Of a DNA stretch of 64,000 nucleotides, positions 34,664 to 43,656 are shown piece by piece. Every line of letters begins with the position of its first letter. Position 1 is the first letter of the stretch. The notes beneath the pieces were generated by a model. The model was not told the DNA's origin, searched no databases, and saw only the letters and a program-made list of their open reading frames with translations. The stretch comes from Chitinophaga niastensis. GTDB taxonomy: Bacteria > Bacteroidota > Bacteroidia > Chitinophagales > Chitinophagaceae. The stretch spans positions 62,001 through 126,000 of the forward strand of contig NZ_PYAW01000001.1 of the NCBI RefSeq assembly GCF_003014755.1, in the 5' to 3' direction. The position numbers and the translations under genes are program-made.

Positions 34664-34849
34664 ATTGTCTTACTCATGATTAGGTTGATTATACTGATTA
34701 CCCTGATTTTTTTTGTGATTTAAAAAGATTAGCGAAGATCGAAGCGGATTTATTCGCTCTAATCTTCGCTAATCTTTTTAAAATCTTTTTAAATCCAAAA
34801 ATAAAATCAGGGTAATCAGTATAATCAGCCTAATCATGAGTAAGACAAT
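34664..34849. repeat. Large intergenic palindrome, copy A (gfo gene / recQ 3' ends)
   Basis: This 186 bp element begins directly at the stop of the oxidoreductase gene and ends inside the 3' end of recQ. Left arm: TTGTCTTACTCATG, then GATTAGGTT GATTATACT GATTACCCT units. The right arm is its complement with one G-U compatible change. A second stem lies inside: AAAAAGATTAGCGAAGAT (34722-34739) with its complement at 34762-34779, enclosing an AGCGG-containing loop. It contains the AGCGAAGAT core at 34731-34739. The genes are convergent, so a bidirectional terminator is likely. Confidence 0.9.
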
Positions 34850-36738
34850 CTCCCCTCTTCATCTCTTTTAATCAACCCCTCCTCATTCAGGAACTGCAAT
34901 ACTTCCATCAGATCATTTCTTTTTACATCCGGCATTTTGATTTGCAGGACTGTAAATAACAATGGTTGTTCTTTTATTAAGGAGATAACGGTATCGGATA
35001 TACGTTTAAATGCAGCGGCATCCATGGGGAGTGATTTCTTTTTCAAACAGCTATCACATACCCCGCAAGGCTTGCTTTCCTTTTCTCCGAAATAGGCCAC
35101 CACCTGTTGTGTGCGGCATGTATCACGGTTACGGGCATACGCAAACATAGCTTCCAGCCGGTCGGCATATACTTTTTTACGTACTTCCACCCTCGCCATG
35201 TTAATACGTAGTTGCTGTGCGGATACACGTTCCTGCAGGAAGCAGAGCTGTGGCTCATCACGACGCGCATGATAATGCAGAATGCCATACTGATGCAATT
35301 GGTGCAACAGTGCAGCGATATCATCATCTTCCATCAACATGATCCTGCCTATTTGTCTTTCGTAGATGGGCACGGGATTGTCAAATATCCCTTCATATGT
35401 ACGGAGAAGGGTTTTGATGATTTCTTCCAGTGCAGGGTAGGCACTTTCGAATTCGTATAGTGACTCTTTATTTGTTACGAACTCCGCACGGGAAGGGAGG
35501 AACACGCTTTCACTTAATTGCAGCACGCCTTCCTGTTCCAACAGTCGCACCGCGCTATAGGCAATGGTGAGGTTCAGGTGAAAAGTGCGGGCAAAATCGT
35601 TGATATCAAAATCAAAGTACATCCCTTCTGCGCTGCCCACAGGCACCTGCAGGTAATTCACAATACCCTGATATACCTCGCGGATCTGCTCCAGTGTAGG
35701 GAATTGCAGCGCTATGCGCTCGTGCATATCCGCCAGTTCCTCCTCATTGTAGAGGAGTACCGCATAAGCTTTTTGTTCATCACGACCGGCACGCCCTGCC
35801 TCCTGGTAGTAGGCTTCCAGACCATCAGGCATATCATAGTGTACTACTATGCGTACATCCGGTTTATCGATGCCCATACCAAATGCGTTGGTACAAACCA
35901 TGATGCGTGTTTCATTATTGATCCAGGCTTCTTGTCTGGCGGCACGTTCCGCCTGTGGCAGGCCCGCATGGTAGTAGCTTGCAGGGATTCCCTGCATTTG
36001 CAATAATGTGGCTATTTCTTTGGTACGCTTGCGGTTGCGGCAGTATACAATACCACAGCCAGGCACGCGATCCAGTATATGTTTTACTTTATCTATTTTG
36101 GTGGTTTCCTCTAATACACTGTACGAAAGGTTAGCGCGGGCGAAGCTTTTGGTAAACACTTTCGCATCTTTCATCAGCAGTTTATCACAAACGTCTGTTT
36201 GCACTTTAGGCGTAGCAGAAGCGGTGAGTGCCAATACCGGTACATCCGGAAAAAAACTGCGTATATCCGCTATTTGTAAGTAGGCGGGACGGAAATCATA
36301 GCCCCATTGAGAAATACAGTGCGCTTCATCTACTGCAATAATATTTACCGGCAGGCCATCACAATACGTCTGAAACAGTTTGCTCTGGAGTCTTTCAGGA
36401 GATACATACAAAAATTTACAACCTCCGCGGCGGGCGGATTCCAATACTTTTTCCACCTCTTTGTACTGCATACCGGAGTAAATGGAATAGGCGGTGATAC
36501 CTCTTTTTTTGAGGTTAGCCACCTGATCTTTCATCAATGCAATAAGCGGTGTGATCACCAGGCACAAGCCCGGTTTCAACATAGCCGGCACCTGGAAACA
36601 AATAGATTTACCACCACCGGTAGGCAACAGCGCCAGTGTATCCTGTCCGGACAAGATCGTATTTACTATATCTTCCTGTAACGGTCGAAACTGGTCGTAT
36701 CCCCAATATTGTTGTAGTATGGCTACTGGCGTACTCAA
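34834..36738 (-). CDS. recQ: ATP-dependent DNA helicase RecQ, short form without HRDC
   Basis: This superfamily 2 3'-5' helicase (634 residues) has WGYDQFRPLQ, the RecQ Q-motif, Walker A LLPTGGGKSI, DEAH in AVDEAHCISQWGYDFRP, and motif VI QEAGRAGRDEQ. The zinc site is in CRTQQVVAYF and CGVCDSC. A winged-helix domain follows to the C-terminus. The HRDC domain found in longer RecQ proteins is absent. The last six codons and the stop codon lie in or at the border of the palindromic element A, whose arm runs from 34849 down to 34834 and beyond. It acts in recombinational repair and replication-fork processing. The start is 54 bp from the palindrome copy B upstream. Confidence 0.94.
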   Translation of the reverse strand: MSTPVAILQQYWGYDQFRPLQEDIVNTILSGQDTLALLPTGGGKSICFQVPAMLKPGLCLVITPLIALMKDQVANLKKRGITAYSIYSGMQYKEVEKVLESARRGGCKFLYVSPERLQSKLFQTYCDGLPVNIIAVDEAHCISQWGYDFRPAYLQIADIRSFFPDVPVLALTASATPKVQTDVCDKLLMKDAKVFTKSFARANLSYSVLEETTKIDKVKHILDRVPGCGIVYCRNRKRTKEIATLLQMQGIPASYYHAGLPQAERAARQEAWINNETRIMVCTNAFGMGIDKPDVRIVVHYDMPDGLEAYYQEAGRAGRDEQKAYAVLLYNEEELADMHERIALQFPTLEQIREVYQGIVNYLQVPVGSAEGMYFDFDINDFARTFHLNLTIAYSAVRLLEQEGVLQLSESVFLPSRAEFVTNKESLYEFESAYPALEEIIKTLLRTYEGIFDNPVPIYERQIGRIMLMEDDDIAALLHQLHQYGILHYHARRDEPQLCFLQERVSAQQLRINMARVEVRKKVYADRLEAMFAYARNRDTCRTQQVVAYFGEKESKPCGVCDSCLKKKSLPMDAAAFKRISDTVISLIKEQPLLFTVLQIKMPDVKRNDLMEVLQFLNEEGLIKRDEEGRLSYS

Positions 36739-36792
36739 ATGATTAGTTGTAACTGGTTCACGCGAAGATAGGATAAACCATACAGCTGACGA

Positions 36793-37204
36793 TTGTCTTT
36801 CCCAGGATTAAGCTGATTATACTGATTACCCTGATTTTATTTTTTGGATTTAGAAAGATTTTAAAAAGATTAGCGAAGATTTCAGTGGATATTGTCTGAA
36901 CTGTGATTTTTGTGATTGGTATGATTATCCTGATGTGCGAAGATTTCAGCGGATATTGTCTGAACCAGGATTTTTAGGATTGAATGAATTACCCTGATGG
37001 GTGTTATGTTGTTTTTTATCTGGAAGATATTAACGAATATCTCCGCTTAGATCTTCAGTATCCATCAGGGTAATTCATTCAATCCTAAAAATCCTGGTTC
37101 AGACAATATCCGCTTAGATCCTCGCTAATCTTTTTAAAATCTTTCCAAATCCAAAAATAAAATCAGGGTAATCAGTATAATCAGCCTAATCCTGAGAAAG
37201 ACAA
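36793..37204. repeat. Composite nested palindrome, copy B (upstream of recQ, after copA)
   Basis: This 412 bp element has the same outer arms as copies A, C, D and E. A second, unrelated palindrome is nested inside: 36950-37000 is the exact 51-base reverse complement of 37062-37112. The left side also carries a partial tandem duplication: GCGAAGATTTCAG followed by GGATATTGTCTGAAC occurs twice. The AGCGAAGAT core is at 36872-36880. There is no open reading frame of note inside. It is the only copy of this family not between convergent genes. Confidence 0.88.
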
Positions 37205-37212
37205 ACTCCTTT

Positions 37213-39318
37213 TTAGCGTTGTACATTTTTATAGCGCAATCTAACGGAGTTGATGGCCAGTACTACATCTGAAAGGCCCATTACGCCGGCGCCCACAATA
37301 GGATTTAAAAATCCGAGAGCGGCTACTGGTATCGCTACTACGTTATAAATAAACGCCCAGAAAAGATTTTGTTTGATGGTGAGATAAGTATGTTTTCCCA
37401 GTCCCAGCGCCAGTGGCAGGGAGCCCAGGTTATTATTCAACAATACCACGTTTGCACTTTGCATGGCCACTTGTGTGGCATCGCTGAGAGAAATACCGAT
37501 AGTCGCTTTTGCCAATGCCGGTGCGTCATTGATACCATCTCCTACCATAGCGGTGGGAGCAGTTTTCATGAATGCATCAATTTTCTGGAGTTTTTGTTCC
37601 GGCGATTGCTCAGCATATACTTCTGTGATACCAAGCTTAGCGGCCAGTTCCTGGCATTTGCGAGTGGTATCTCCACTCAGTAAAATTGATTTTATACCTA
37701 CCTGTTGTAATTGTTTAATAACTGTAGCGGCTTCGGGTCTTATTTCGTCTGTAAAGTCGATCCAGCCGGCCAGCAGTCCGTTTTTCAGGAGATACAGGTT
37801 ATGGCTGTCATCTTTCGTAACACCATCTGCCATTCTGAAAGAACCAAGTTGCCACTCATTACCTTCCCCATCTTTTGCCCGCATTCCCAGTCCTTTGTGT
37901 TCACGTACCTGCTGCAAAGGCAGTTCCCCGCCGGATTTCCACAAGCCGGCGATAGAGCGGGCAATAGGGTGAGAAGAATATTTTTCGAGGCTATAAACGA
38001 TCTGTTTAAAATCCTGCTCCGTCATCTCAAAAAAATGATATTCACCCATCTGCAGTTTACCGGTGGTGAGTGTACCTGTTTTATCAAATACCACTTGTTT
38101 GATGTCCCTGAACATCTCCAGTGTATGTCCTCCTTTGATGAGGATACCATTACGGGCAGCGCGGCCCAGTCCTACCATTACAGCCGCCGGTGTGGCCAAT
38201 CCCATGGCACACGGACAAGCAATAACGAGTACGGCTACACTGCGCATCATGGCAGTAGCAACAGAAGTATGGCCTATAAAATACCAGCCTAAAAATGTGA
38301 TCACTGCAATGCTCAGCACCATCGGCACAAATATAGCGCTGATGCGGTCTGCCAGCTTTTGCATAGGTGGTTTATCGGCCTGGGCCTGTTTCACCAGCTC
38401 AATGATATATGAAAGCACGGTATCCTTGCCGGTAGCGGTGATATATACTTTGATGCTACCATCTTCCAGCAGGGTGCCCCCTATTACTTTATCCTTTTCT
38501 TTTTTAACAACCGGCGCACTTTCGCCTGTGATCATGGATTCGTTGGCATGACCACTACCCCAATAGATAGTACCATCCATAGGTATTTTATCGCCGGTAT
38601 TGACCAACACGCAATCGCCTGGGCGTAAGGTGCGGTTATCTACTTCATGGATATGTTCATGGCCGTGGTCAGTATTGATGAGGCGGGCAGTGGTGATCTG
38701 CATTTTAGCCAGTTCAGCAATAGCCGTGGTTGTTTGTTTCACAGACTTTTCCTCCAGCATATTACCCAGGAATACGAGGGTAAGGATGGCAGCAGTAGTT
38801 TCGTAAAACATATAGTCGGGGTTAGCATATATCACTGTACCCACAAAACTATAAACAAAGGCCGCCGTAGCGCCCAGGGCCACCAGTACGTCCATGTTGG
38901 CCATACGGTTCATCAGCGAGCGAACGGCACTGCGTCCAAAATGCCACATTCCCACTGCAAATACCGGCAGTGTAAGCCAGAACTGCACCCATGGACGATT
39001 TAACCATGGCCAGTTTACCCACATATGCAGTAAAAGGGGGGCTGTAAATATGAGGCAAAAGAAAAATTTGAATGTGAGGGTGGTATGTATGGCTCGTTTG
39101 GCCGGTTTATCTTCCGGGAATACCACGCGGTAACCCATTTGATTAATGCCATGCAGCACTTCTTTGGAATCCGCACCAACAGGTGCCGTAAAGCTAACTT
39201 CCTCTGTAGCGAAGCTAACGCTTACGTCCTGCATACCTTTTTTCTCCAGGTATTTGGAAACGCTGAGTGCACAATTGGTGCAATGCATCCCTTCTACCTT
39301 ACAACTGATTGGTGTCAT
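37213..39318 (-). CDS. copA: Copper-translocating P1B-type ATPase
   Basis: This is a 701-residue membrane ATPase that exports Cu(I). An N-terminal heavy-metal-associated domain has GMHCTNC (Cys13, Cys16). The transmembrane metal site is CPC (368-370) in ACPCAMGLATPA. The actuator domain has MITGESAPV, the phosphorylation site is DKTGTLT (Asp412), and the hinge is VGDGINDAPALA. A His-rich patch (DHGHEHIHEVD, about 217-227) lies in the actuator region. The C-terminal helices have YNVVAIPVAALG and SDVVLAINSVRL, typical of Cu(I) pumps. The start is 105 bp from tsaE in divergent orientation. No copper chaperone or regulator is adjacent. Confidence 0.93.
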   Translation of the reverse strand: MTPISCKVEGMHCTNCALSVSKYLEKKGMQDVSVSFATEEVSFTAPVGADSKEVLHGINQMGYRVVFPEDKPAKRAIHTTLTFKFFFCLIFTAPLLLHMWVNWPWLNRPWVQFWLTLPVFAVGMWHFGRSAVRSLMNRMANMDVLVALGATAAFVYSFVGTVIYANPDYMFYETTAAILTLVFLGNMLEEKSVKQTTTAIAELAKMQITTARLINTDHGHEHIHEVDNRTLRPGDCVLVNTGDKIPMDGTIYWGSGHANESMITGESAPVVKKEKDKVIGGTLLEDGSIKVYITATGKDTVLSYIIELVKQAQADKPPMQKLADRISAIFVPMVLSIAVITFLGWYFIGHTSVATAMMRSVAVLVIACPCAMGLATPAAVMVGLGRAARNGILIKGGHTLEMFRDIKQVVFDKTGTLTTGKLQMGEYHFFEMTEQDFKQIVYSLEKYSSHPIARSIAGLWKSGGELPLQQVREHKGLGMRAKDGEGNEWQLGSFRMADGVTKDDSHNLYLLKNGLLAGWIDFTDEIRPEAATVIKQLQQVGIKSILLSGDTTRKCQELAAKLGITEVYAEQSPEQKLQKIDAFMKTAPTAMVGDGINDAPALAKATIGISLSDATQVAMQSANVVLLNNNLGSLPLALGLGKHTYLTIKQNLFWAFIYNVVAIPVAALGFLNPIVGAGVMGLSDVVLAINSVRLRYKNVQR

Positions 39319-39423
39319 TTGTCATATTTTCTCCTTGTTACAAAGTTACCTGTTGGTGAATTACAGGATGAAAATATTAATGCAACAGCGAAGCAGAAAG
39401 CAGCTTTCTGCTTATTTTTGAGG

Positions 39424-39861
39424 ATGCAATGGACATTTACGCTGGACCAATTACCCAAAACAGCCAAACAGTTCTGGGAACATTTTACTGACAAACAGGT
39501 ATTTACGCTTGATGGTCCTATGGGAGCAGGTAAAACCACGCTGGTAAAAGCTTTATGCGCTGCTATGGGCGTGCAGGACACCACTGCCAGCCCTACTTTT
39601 TCCATCATTAATGAATATACCTACCAGGATAAACAGGGGGAACCCCATAGTATTTACCACCTGGACCTGTACCGCCTCCGGGATGAAGATGACGCCATCA
39701 GTGCAGGTGTGGAAGATACCCTGTACCAGGATGCTATCTGTTTTGTGGAATGGCCCGGGGTAGTGGCACATATGTTGCCGCCTAATACCGTGCATCTTCA
39801 ACTGGAAGTACTGCCGGATCAAAAAAGGATCTTGCGCGAAATCATTGCATCTTCCAAATAA
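39424..39861 (+). CDS. tsaE: tRNA threonylcarbamoyladenosine biosynthesis ATPase TsaE
   Basis: This 145-residue P-loop ATPase takes part with TsaB and TsaD in making t6A at position 37 of ANN-reading tRNAs. Motifs are Walker A DGPMGAGKTTLVKAL, the following SPTFSIINEY, LDLYRL, and FVEWPGV (YRL and EWP are TsaE signatures). An open frame starting far upstream at 39085 lies over the copA start region; the ATG at 39424 (MQWTFTLDQL) fits the family. It is followed after 43 bp by ald. Tight neighbours tsaE-ald recur in Bacteroidota. Confidence 0.94.
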   Translation: MQWTFTLDQLPKTAKQFWEHFTDKQVFTLDGPMGAGKTTLVKALCAAMGVQDTTASPTFSIINEYTYQDKQGEPHSIYHLDLYRLRDEDDAISAGVEDTLYQDAICFVEWPGVVAHMLPPNTVHLQLEVLPDQKRILREIIASSK

Positions 39862-39863
39862 TG

Positions 39864-39871
39864 TATCTTTG
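39864..39871 (+). promoter_or_regulatory. Possible -7 element for ald
   Basis: TATCTTTG fits TAnnTTTG and starts 3 bp after the tsaE stop, 34 bp before ald. A TTG lies 16 bases further upstream, somewhat closer than usual. It suggests that ald can be transcribed independently. Confidence 0.45.
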
Positions 39872-39904
39872 AATACTTCGATTTAAAAAAAACGGAACAC
39901 GTAT

Positions 39905-41122
39905 ATGGAGCAAAGGCAAAAACCTGTTGTAAGTGCTGGCTTTTCCTATTCACCACTGGAAGAAACGTTGGATATTCCACAAAAAAATTCCAAGTTGTTC
40001 ATAGGTATCCCTAAGGAGACATCTTTCCAGGAAAACCGTATTGCCCTTACGCCCGATGCGGTCAGCATTTTAGCGGCACACGGACATCACATAGTGGTAG
40101 AACACAAAGCCGGCGATGGATCACATTATTACGACACCGACTATTCTGAAGCCGGGGCGGAAATTGTGTATGATAAAAAAGAAGTCTTTAAAGCGGAGAT
40201 CATTGTTAAGTCAGCTCCGCTGAATGATGAAGAGATTGAATTACTGCACCCGCACCAGATCATTATCTCCCCTATTCACCTGGCGGCGCTGAAAGCTCCA
40301 CAGGTACAAAAGATGATGGAGAAACGCATTACGCTGCTCTCTTTCGAAAATCTGAAAGATGACGCAGGTACTTATCCTATTGTAAGGGCCATGAGTGAAA
40401 TTGCAGGGGGCGCCTGTATGCTCATTGCCGGTCAGTATCTCAGCAATGGCAATAAAGGTAAAGGCATCCTGCTGGGTGGCATTACCGGCATTCCGCCTAC
40501 CAAAGTGGTGATCATTGGCGCTGGTATAGTTGGCGAATTTGCCGCCCGTACCGCACTGGCACTGGGATCTTCCGTAAAAGTATTCGATAATAATATCTAT
40601 AAATTAAAACGTCTGCAGAATAATATCGGGGTTCGTGTATTCACCTCCGTTATTCAGCCTAAAGTACTGGCAGAGCAGTTACGCAATGCAGACGTAGCCG
40701 TAGGAGCATTGTCGTCCCAGAGCGGCCGCACACCTATTGTGGTAAGCGAATCCATGGTAAGTAATATGAAAGCCGGTTCTGTGATCGTAGATGTGAGTAT
40801 TGACCGTGGCGGCTGTTTTGAAACCTCCGAGATTACCAGCCATGAAAATCCGGTGTTTAAAAAATACGATGTAGTACATTATTGTGTGCCTAATATCCCA
40901 TCCGGATTTGCACGTACAGCCTCAGAAGCTATCAGCAATGTGTTGATGCCCCTGCTTATAGAAGCATCTGATGACGGTGGTTTTGAGAACCTGGTATGGA
41001 TCAAGCGCGGGGTACGTAATGGTATCTATCTCTATAAAGGGGCCCTGACAAATTACCATTTAAGTGAGAAGTTCAAACTGAAATATACTGACCTGGAGCT
41101 GTTACTGGCGGTGAAAGGGTAA
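39905..41122 (+). CDS. ald: Alanine dehydrogenase (AlaDH/PNT family)
   Basis: The 405-residue protein matches the AlaDH/pyridine-nucleotide-transhydrogenase-alpha family. The N-terminal domain starts at about residue 30 with LFIGIPKETSFQENRIALTP, where the Lys/Glu pair is typical. Further motifs are VEHKAGDGSHYYD, VKSAPLNDEE, and the NAD fold VVIIGAGIVGEFAARTALA. DVSIDRGGCFETSEIT, near the end, is the classic AlaDH signature. It interconverts L-alanine and pyruvate with NH3 and NAD. The 30-residue N-terminal extension is more than typical. Related proteins can be saccharopine-dehydrogenase-like, but the full signature favours AlaDH. Confidence 0.9.
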   Translation: MEQRQKPVVSAGFSYSPLEETLDIPQKNSKLFIGIPKETSFQENRIALTPDAVSILAAHGHHIVVEHKAGDGSHYYDTDYSEAGAEIVYDKKEVFKAEIIVKSAPLNDEEIELLHPHQIIISPIHLAALKAPQVQKMMEKRITLLSFENLKDDAGTYPIVRAMSEIAGGACMLIAGQYLSNGNKGKGILLGGITGIPPTKVVIIGAGIVGEFAARTALALGSSVKVFDNNIYKLKRLQNNIGVRVFTSVIQPKVLAEQLRNADVAVGALSSQSGRTPIVVSESMVSNMKAGSVIVDVSIDRGGCFETSEITSHENPVFKKYDVVHYCVPNIPSGFARTASEAISNVLMPLLIEASDDGGFENLVWIKRGVRNGIYLYKGALTNYHLSEKFKLKYTDLELLLAVKG

Positions 41123-41123
41123 A

Positions 41124-41308
41124 TTGTCTTTCTCCCGATTAAGCTGATTATACTGATTACCCTGATTTTATTTTTTATTTATAAAGATTTAAAAAGATTA
41201 GCGAAGATCGAAGCGGGAATATTCGCTTTAATCTTCGCTAATCTTTTTAAATCAAAAAAAAGAAAATCAGGGTAATCAGTATAATCAGCTTAATCGGGAG
41301 AAAGACAA
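41124..41308. repeat. Large intergenic palindrome, copy C (between ald and uppP)
   Basis: This 185 bp element starts 1 bp after the ald stop and ends 6 bp before the uppP stop (convergent genes). The arms are TTGTCTTTCTCCCG followed by GATTAAGCT GATTATACT GATTACCCT units, with a perfectly complementary right arm. The inner stem has AAAAAGATTAGCGAAGAT, with the core at 41200-41208 and its complement. It is probably a bidirectional terminator. Confidence 0.9.
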
Positions 41309-41314
41309 AATCCG

Positions 41315-42115
41315 CTATACCTCCAGTGTATATCCCATCAGGATAGCACCAATAATAATAGCACCTACTACAATACGGTAATAGCCCCACATCTTAAATC
41401 CGTACTTTTTCAAAGCACCGATAAAAAATTTGATGGCTCCCAACGCTACCACGAAAGCCACAATATTACCTACCAGTAAGAGTTTCAGATTTTCAGGATG
41501 TGCCATCAGCAGTTCCTTTCCTTTTAAGAGCTTGTAACCTGTAGCAGCGGCCATGGTAGGCACTGCCAGGAAGAAGGAAAATTCGGCAGCCACACTGCGG
41601 GAAAGTTTTTGTTGCATACCTCCAATGATGGAAGCAGCACTACGACTGGTTCCCGGAATCAGCGCCAGGCACTGATAAAATCCGATACGCAGGGCAGTGA
41701 AAATATCAATCTTTTCTTCTGTAAGAATAGTGGGGTCTTTAAACCAGTTATCTACAAATAATAATACAATACCTCCCAGCAACAGCATAATACCCACTGT
41801 AAGCGGACTTTCCAGCAGCGCATCAATTCTTTTACTGAATAAAAATCCAAGGATCAGCGCAGGAATCACCGCCACAAACAGTTTCAGATAAAAATTAAAC
41901 CGGTTTTTGTCAAATACCAGGAATTTCCTCCAGTAGAAAACAACTACCGCCAGAATGGCTCCCAGTTGAATCACCACTTCAAACAATTTGGTGAATTCAT
42001 CTTTGCTAATGCCCAGCAATGAGCTTACAATAATCATATGGCCGGTGGAAGAAATGGGCAGGAATTCCGTTAACCCTTCCACAATGGCAATGATAATAGC
42101 CTGTACAAAGTTCAT
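41315..42115 (-). CDS. uppP: Undecaprenyl-diphosphatase UppP (BacA)
   Basis: This 266-residue membrane enzyme hydrolyses undecaprenyl diphosphate and recycles the lipid carrier for cell wall synthesis. It has the two hallmark motifs: EGLTEFLPISSTGHMI near the N-terminus and PGTSRSAASIIGGM in the centre. About eight transmembrane helices are present. Length fits the family. It follows ftsX and a DUF3098 gene on the same strand, but a terminator hairpin at 42139-42165 separates it from them. The 3' end abuts palindrome copy C. Confidence 0.96.
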   Translation of the reverse strand: MNFVQAIIIAIVEGLTEFLPISSTGHMIIVSSLLGISKDEFTKLFEVVIQLGAILAVVVFYWRKFLVFDKNRFNFYLKLFVAVIPALILGFLFSKRIDALLESPLTVGIMLLLGGIVLLFVDNWFKDPTILTEEKIDIFTALRIGFYQCLALIPGTSRSAASIIGGMQQKLSRSVAAEFSFFLAVPTMAAATGYKLLKGKELLMAHPENLKLLLVGNIVAFVVALGAIKFFIGALKKYGFKMWGYYRIVVGAIIIGAILMGYTLEV

Positions 42116-42138
42116 TGAATTAAGTATGGTTAAAAGTG

Positions 42139-42165
42139 AAAAAAAGCGATGAGGGAGTCATCGCT
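42139..42165 (-). terminator. Rho-independent terminator between the DUF3098 gene and uppP
   Basis: On the minus strand AGCGATGA (42165-42158) pairs with TCATCGCT (42152-42145) over a 5-base loop. TTTTTT follows. It lies 25 bp after the DUF3098 gene stop and before uppP, so uppP may depend on read-through or its own promoter. Confidence 0.8.
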
Positions 42166-42190
42166 ATTAATATTTTTAATGCTGTAAATA

Positions 42191-42487
42191 TTATGCTTTC
42201 GTTTTAGGACGGCGCATAATAGCATACACCTCTATCAGCAGTCCCAGCACAATCACAATTGGCGCCAGGGTAATTCTGCGGAAGCTGTATACTTCTTCTG
42301 GTTTAAAAACATTGGGATCATCGGAATTGCCACCCATCATCAGGAGGAAACCCAGTATAATCACCACTACACCAGCCAGCATGAATTTATAATTTTCTTT
42401 AGAGAAAATAGGGCGGCTGTTTTCCAGTGCTACTTCAATAGCATGTGCATCCTTTTTGACAGCTGGTTTTATGCTTATTTTAGCCAT
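42191..42487 (-). CDS. DUF3098-family small membrane protein
   Basis: The protein has about 98 residues from ATG 42487 (MAKISIKPAV); an upstream in-frame ATG at 42538 adds 17 residues that overlap ftsX and look spurious. Two transmembrane helices are visible: YKFMLAGVVVIILGFLLMMG and FRRITLAPIVIVLGLLIEVYA. NSDDPNVFKPEEVYSFRR between them is the conserved DUF3098 loop. The family sits beside ftsX in many Bacteroidota, so a role in FtsX/FtsE function or cell division is likely but unproven. It starts 38 bp after ftsX. Confidence 0.88.
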   Translation of the reverse strand: MAKISIKPAVKKDAHAIEVALENSRPIFSKENYKFMLAGVVVIILGFLLMMGGNSDDPNVFKPEEVYSFRRITLAPIVIVLGLLIEVYAIMRRPKTKA

Positions 42488-42524
42488 AATATTTGGTATT
42501 ATATCTTCAGTTAAAGATTTTAAA

Positions 42525-43397
42525 TTAATACAGATCATCCAGTTTTAAGCGCAGGTATTTCATTACTGAGCGATGTGTGCTCACCAGGGAAATACAAATA
42601 CCGATCAGGATCATGCCTGCAAATAATAAGGCGATCATGAGATTATCACGCAGCCCGGTCAATTCCGGCAATACCTTATCTGCCAGCGACATAATACCGA
42701 TCAGGCCAGCAATGGCAATTACGGCACTGATGGCACCATTAGCAATGCTGCGCAGGTCAAACGGCTTGGCAATGAACCAACGGGTAGCGCCTACCATTTG
42801 CATGGTTTTGATCAGGAAACGGTTGCTGAACATAGCCAGACGAATGGTGTTATCTATCAGGAAAATCACCACCAGGGCCAGTAAGCCACTGATGATCAGG
42901 ATCACCATACCGATCTTATTCACATTTTCGTTCAGTTTACTCACCAATGTACGCTGATAAGAGATCTCCCGAACAATACTCTGTTGGGACAGGTTATTTT
43001 CAATGATCTTCAAACTATCATTGTTTACATAATTGGCATTTGCCTTTATGTTAATGCTGCTGTAGAGCGGATTGTATTGCAACAGGGTAATGAAATCCTC
43101 CCCAAAATCTTTCTTAAAACGTTGTGCAGCCATCTCCTTGGACACATATTCAATTGACTTGATATATGGTTTATGCGCCATGGAGTCGCGCAGGGCCAGT
43201 GCCTGGTTTTCTTTCACATTATCTCTCAGGATCACCTGAACCTCAATGCTTTCCTTGAAATACACGCTCAGCTTATTTGCATGTATTACCACCAGACCCA
43301 ATGTGCCCAGTAAAAACAATACCAGCGCCACACCAATGATGGAGTACAGGTAGGATGGTTTCGACTTCTTTGCTGATGATTTCCCAGGTTGCGCCAT
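42525..43397 (-). CDS. ftsX: Cell-division membrane protein FtsX
   Basis: This 290-residue permease-like protein works with the ATPase FtsE to regulate peptidoglycan hydrolases at the septum. A first TM helix lies at about 15-38 (SIIGVALVLFLLGTLGLVVI). An extracytoplasmic domain follows (about 40-165), then three C-terminal helices, as in the FtsX family. The conserved NTIRLAMFSNRFLIKTMQMVGATRWFI segment begins after TM2. No ftsE lies nearby, so FtsE is encoded elsewhere, as often in Bacteroidota. The gene heads an operon with the DUF3098 gene. Confidence 0.93.
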   Translation of the reverse strand: MAQPGKSSAKKSKPSYLYSIIGVALVLFLLGTLGLVVIHANKLSVYFKESIEVQVILRDNVKENQALALRDSMAHKPYIKSIEYVSKEMAAQRFKKDFGEDFITLLQYNPLYSSINIKANANYVNNDSLKIIENNLSQQSIVREISYQRTLVSKLNENVNKIGMVILIISGLLALVVIFLIDNTIRLAMFSNRFLIKTMQMVGATRWFIAKPFDLRSIANGAISAVIAIAGLIGIMSLADKVLPELTGLRDNLMIALLFAGMILIGICISLVSTHRSVMKYLRLKLDDLY

Positions 43398-43446
43398 TAA
43401 TCTGCAGTTTATCGGCGAAAATAATAAAAATTAGTAGTTATGTGTT

Positions 43447-43454
43447 TAATTTTG
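43447..43454 (+). promoter_or_regulatory. Possible -7 element for leuS
   Basis: TAATTTTG matches TAnnTTTG in the 259 bp divergent gap between ftsX and leuS, about 200 bp before leuS. A long leader would follow, which could hold a regulatory element. I see no clear T-box or leader peptide in it. Confidence 0.35.
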
Positions 43455-43656
43455 CCAGCCCGATCAGGTAATACATCAGATCAGGGTAACAAAACAGCAA
43501 TATATAGAGATGTTAGGGAATGACATTGGTGTATTAATGATTTTAACATTATTTTGCTGAACAGGCATCATAGAATTTTTAAATTATAACTGATAACGCG
43601 GTAATACCCGGATGTATTGTTTATATCCGGCCAATTACAGCTCATCTACAACTGAT

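Noticed and set aside
34664..34849. Possible CRISPR or tandem repeat array because of repeated GATT units
   Set aside because: The 9-base units have no spacers, occur only three or four times per arm and are part of an inverted, not direct, repeat.
36793..37204. Possible insertion sequence at the composite palindrome
   Set aside because: No transposase frame, no target-site duplication and no coding potential were found inside.
39085..39423. Long N-terminal extension of tsaE
   Set aside because: It overlaps the start of copA on the other strand and is unlike TsaE. The family begins at the ATG at 39424.
42488..42538. Upstream start for the DUF3098 protein
   Set aside because: The added 17 residues lie over the end of ftsX and do not match the family; ATG 42487 fits better.
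43455..43656. T-box or leucine leader peptide ahead of leuS
   Set aside because: I found neither a T-box sequence nor a Leu-rich short frame. The region is plain AT-rich leader.
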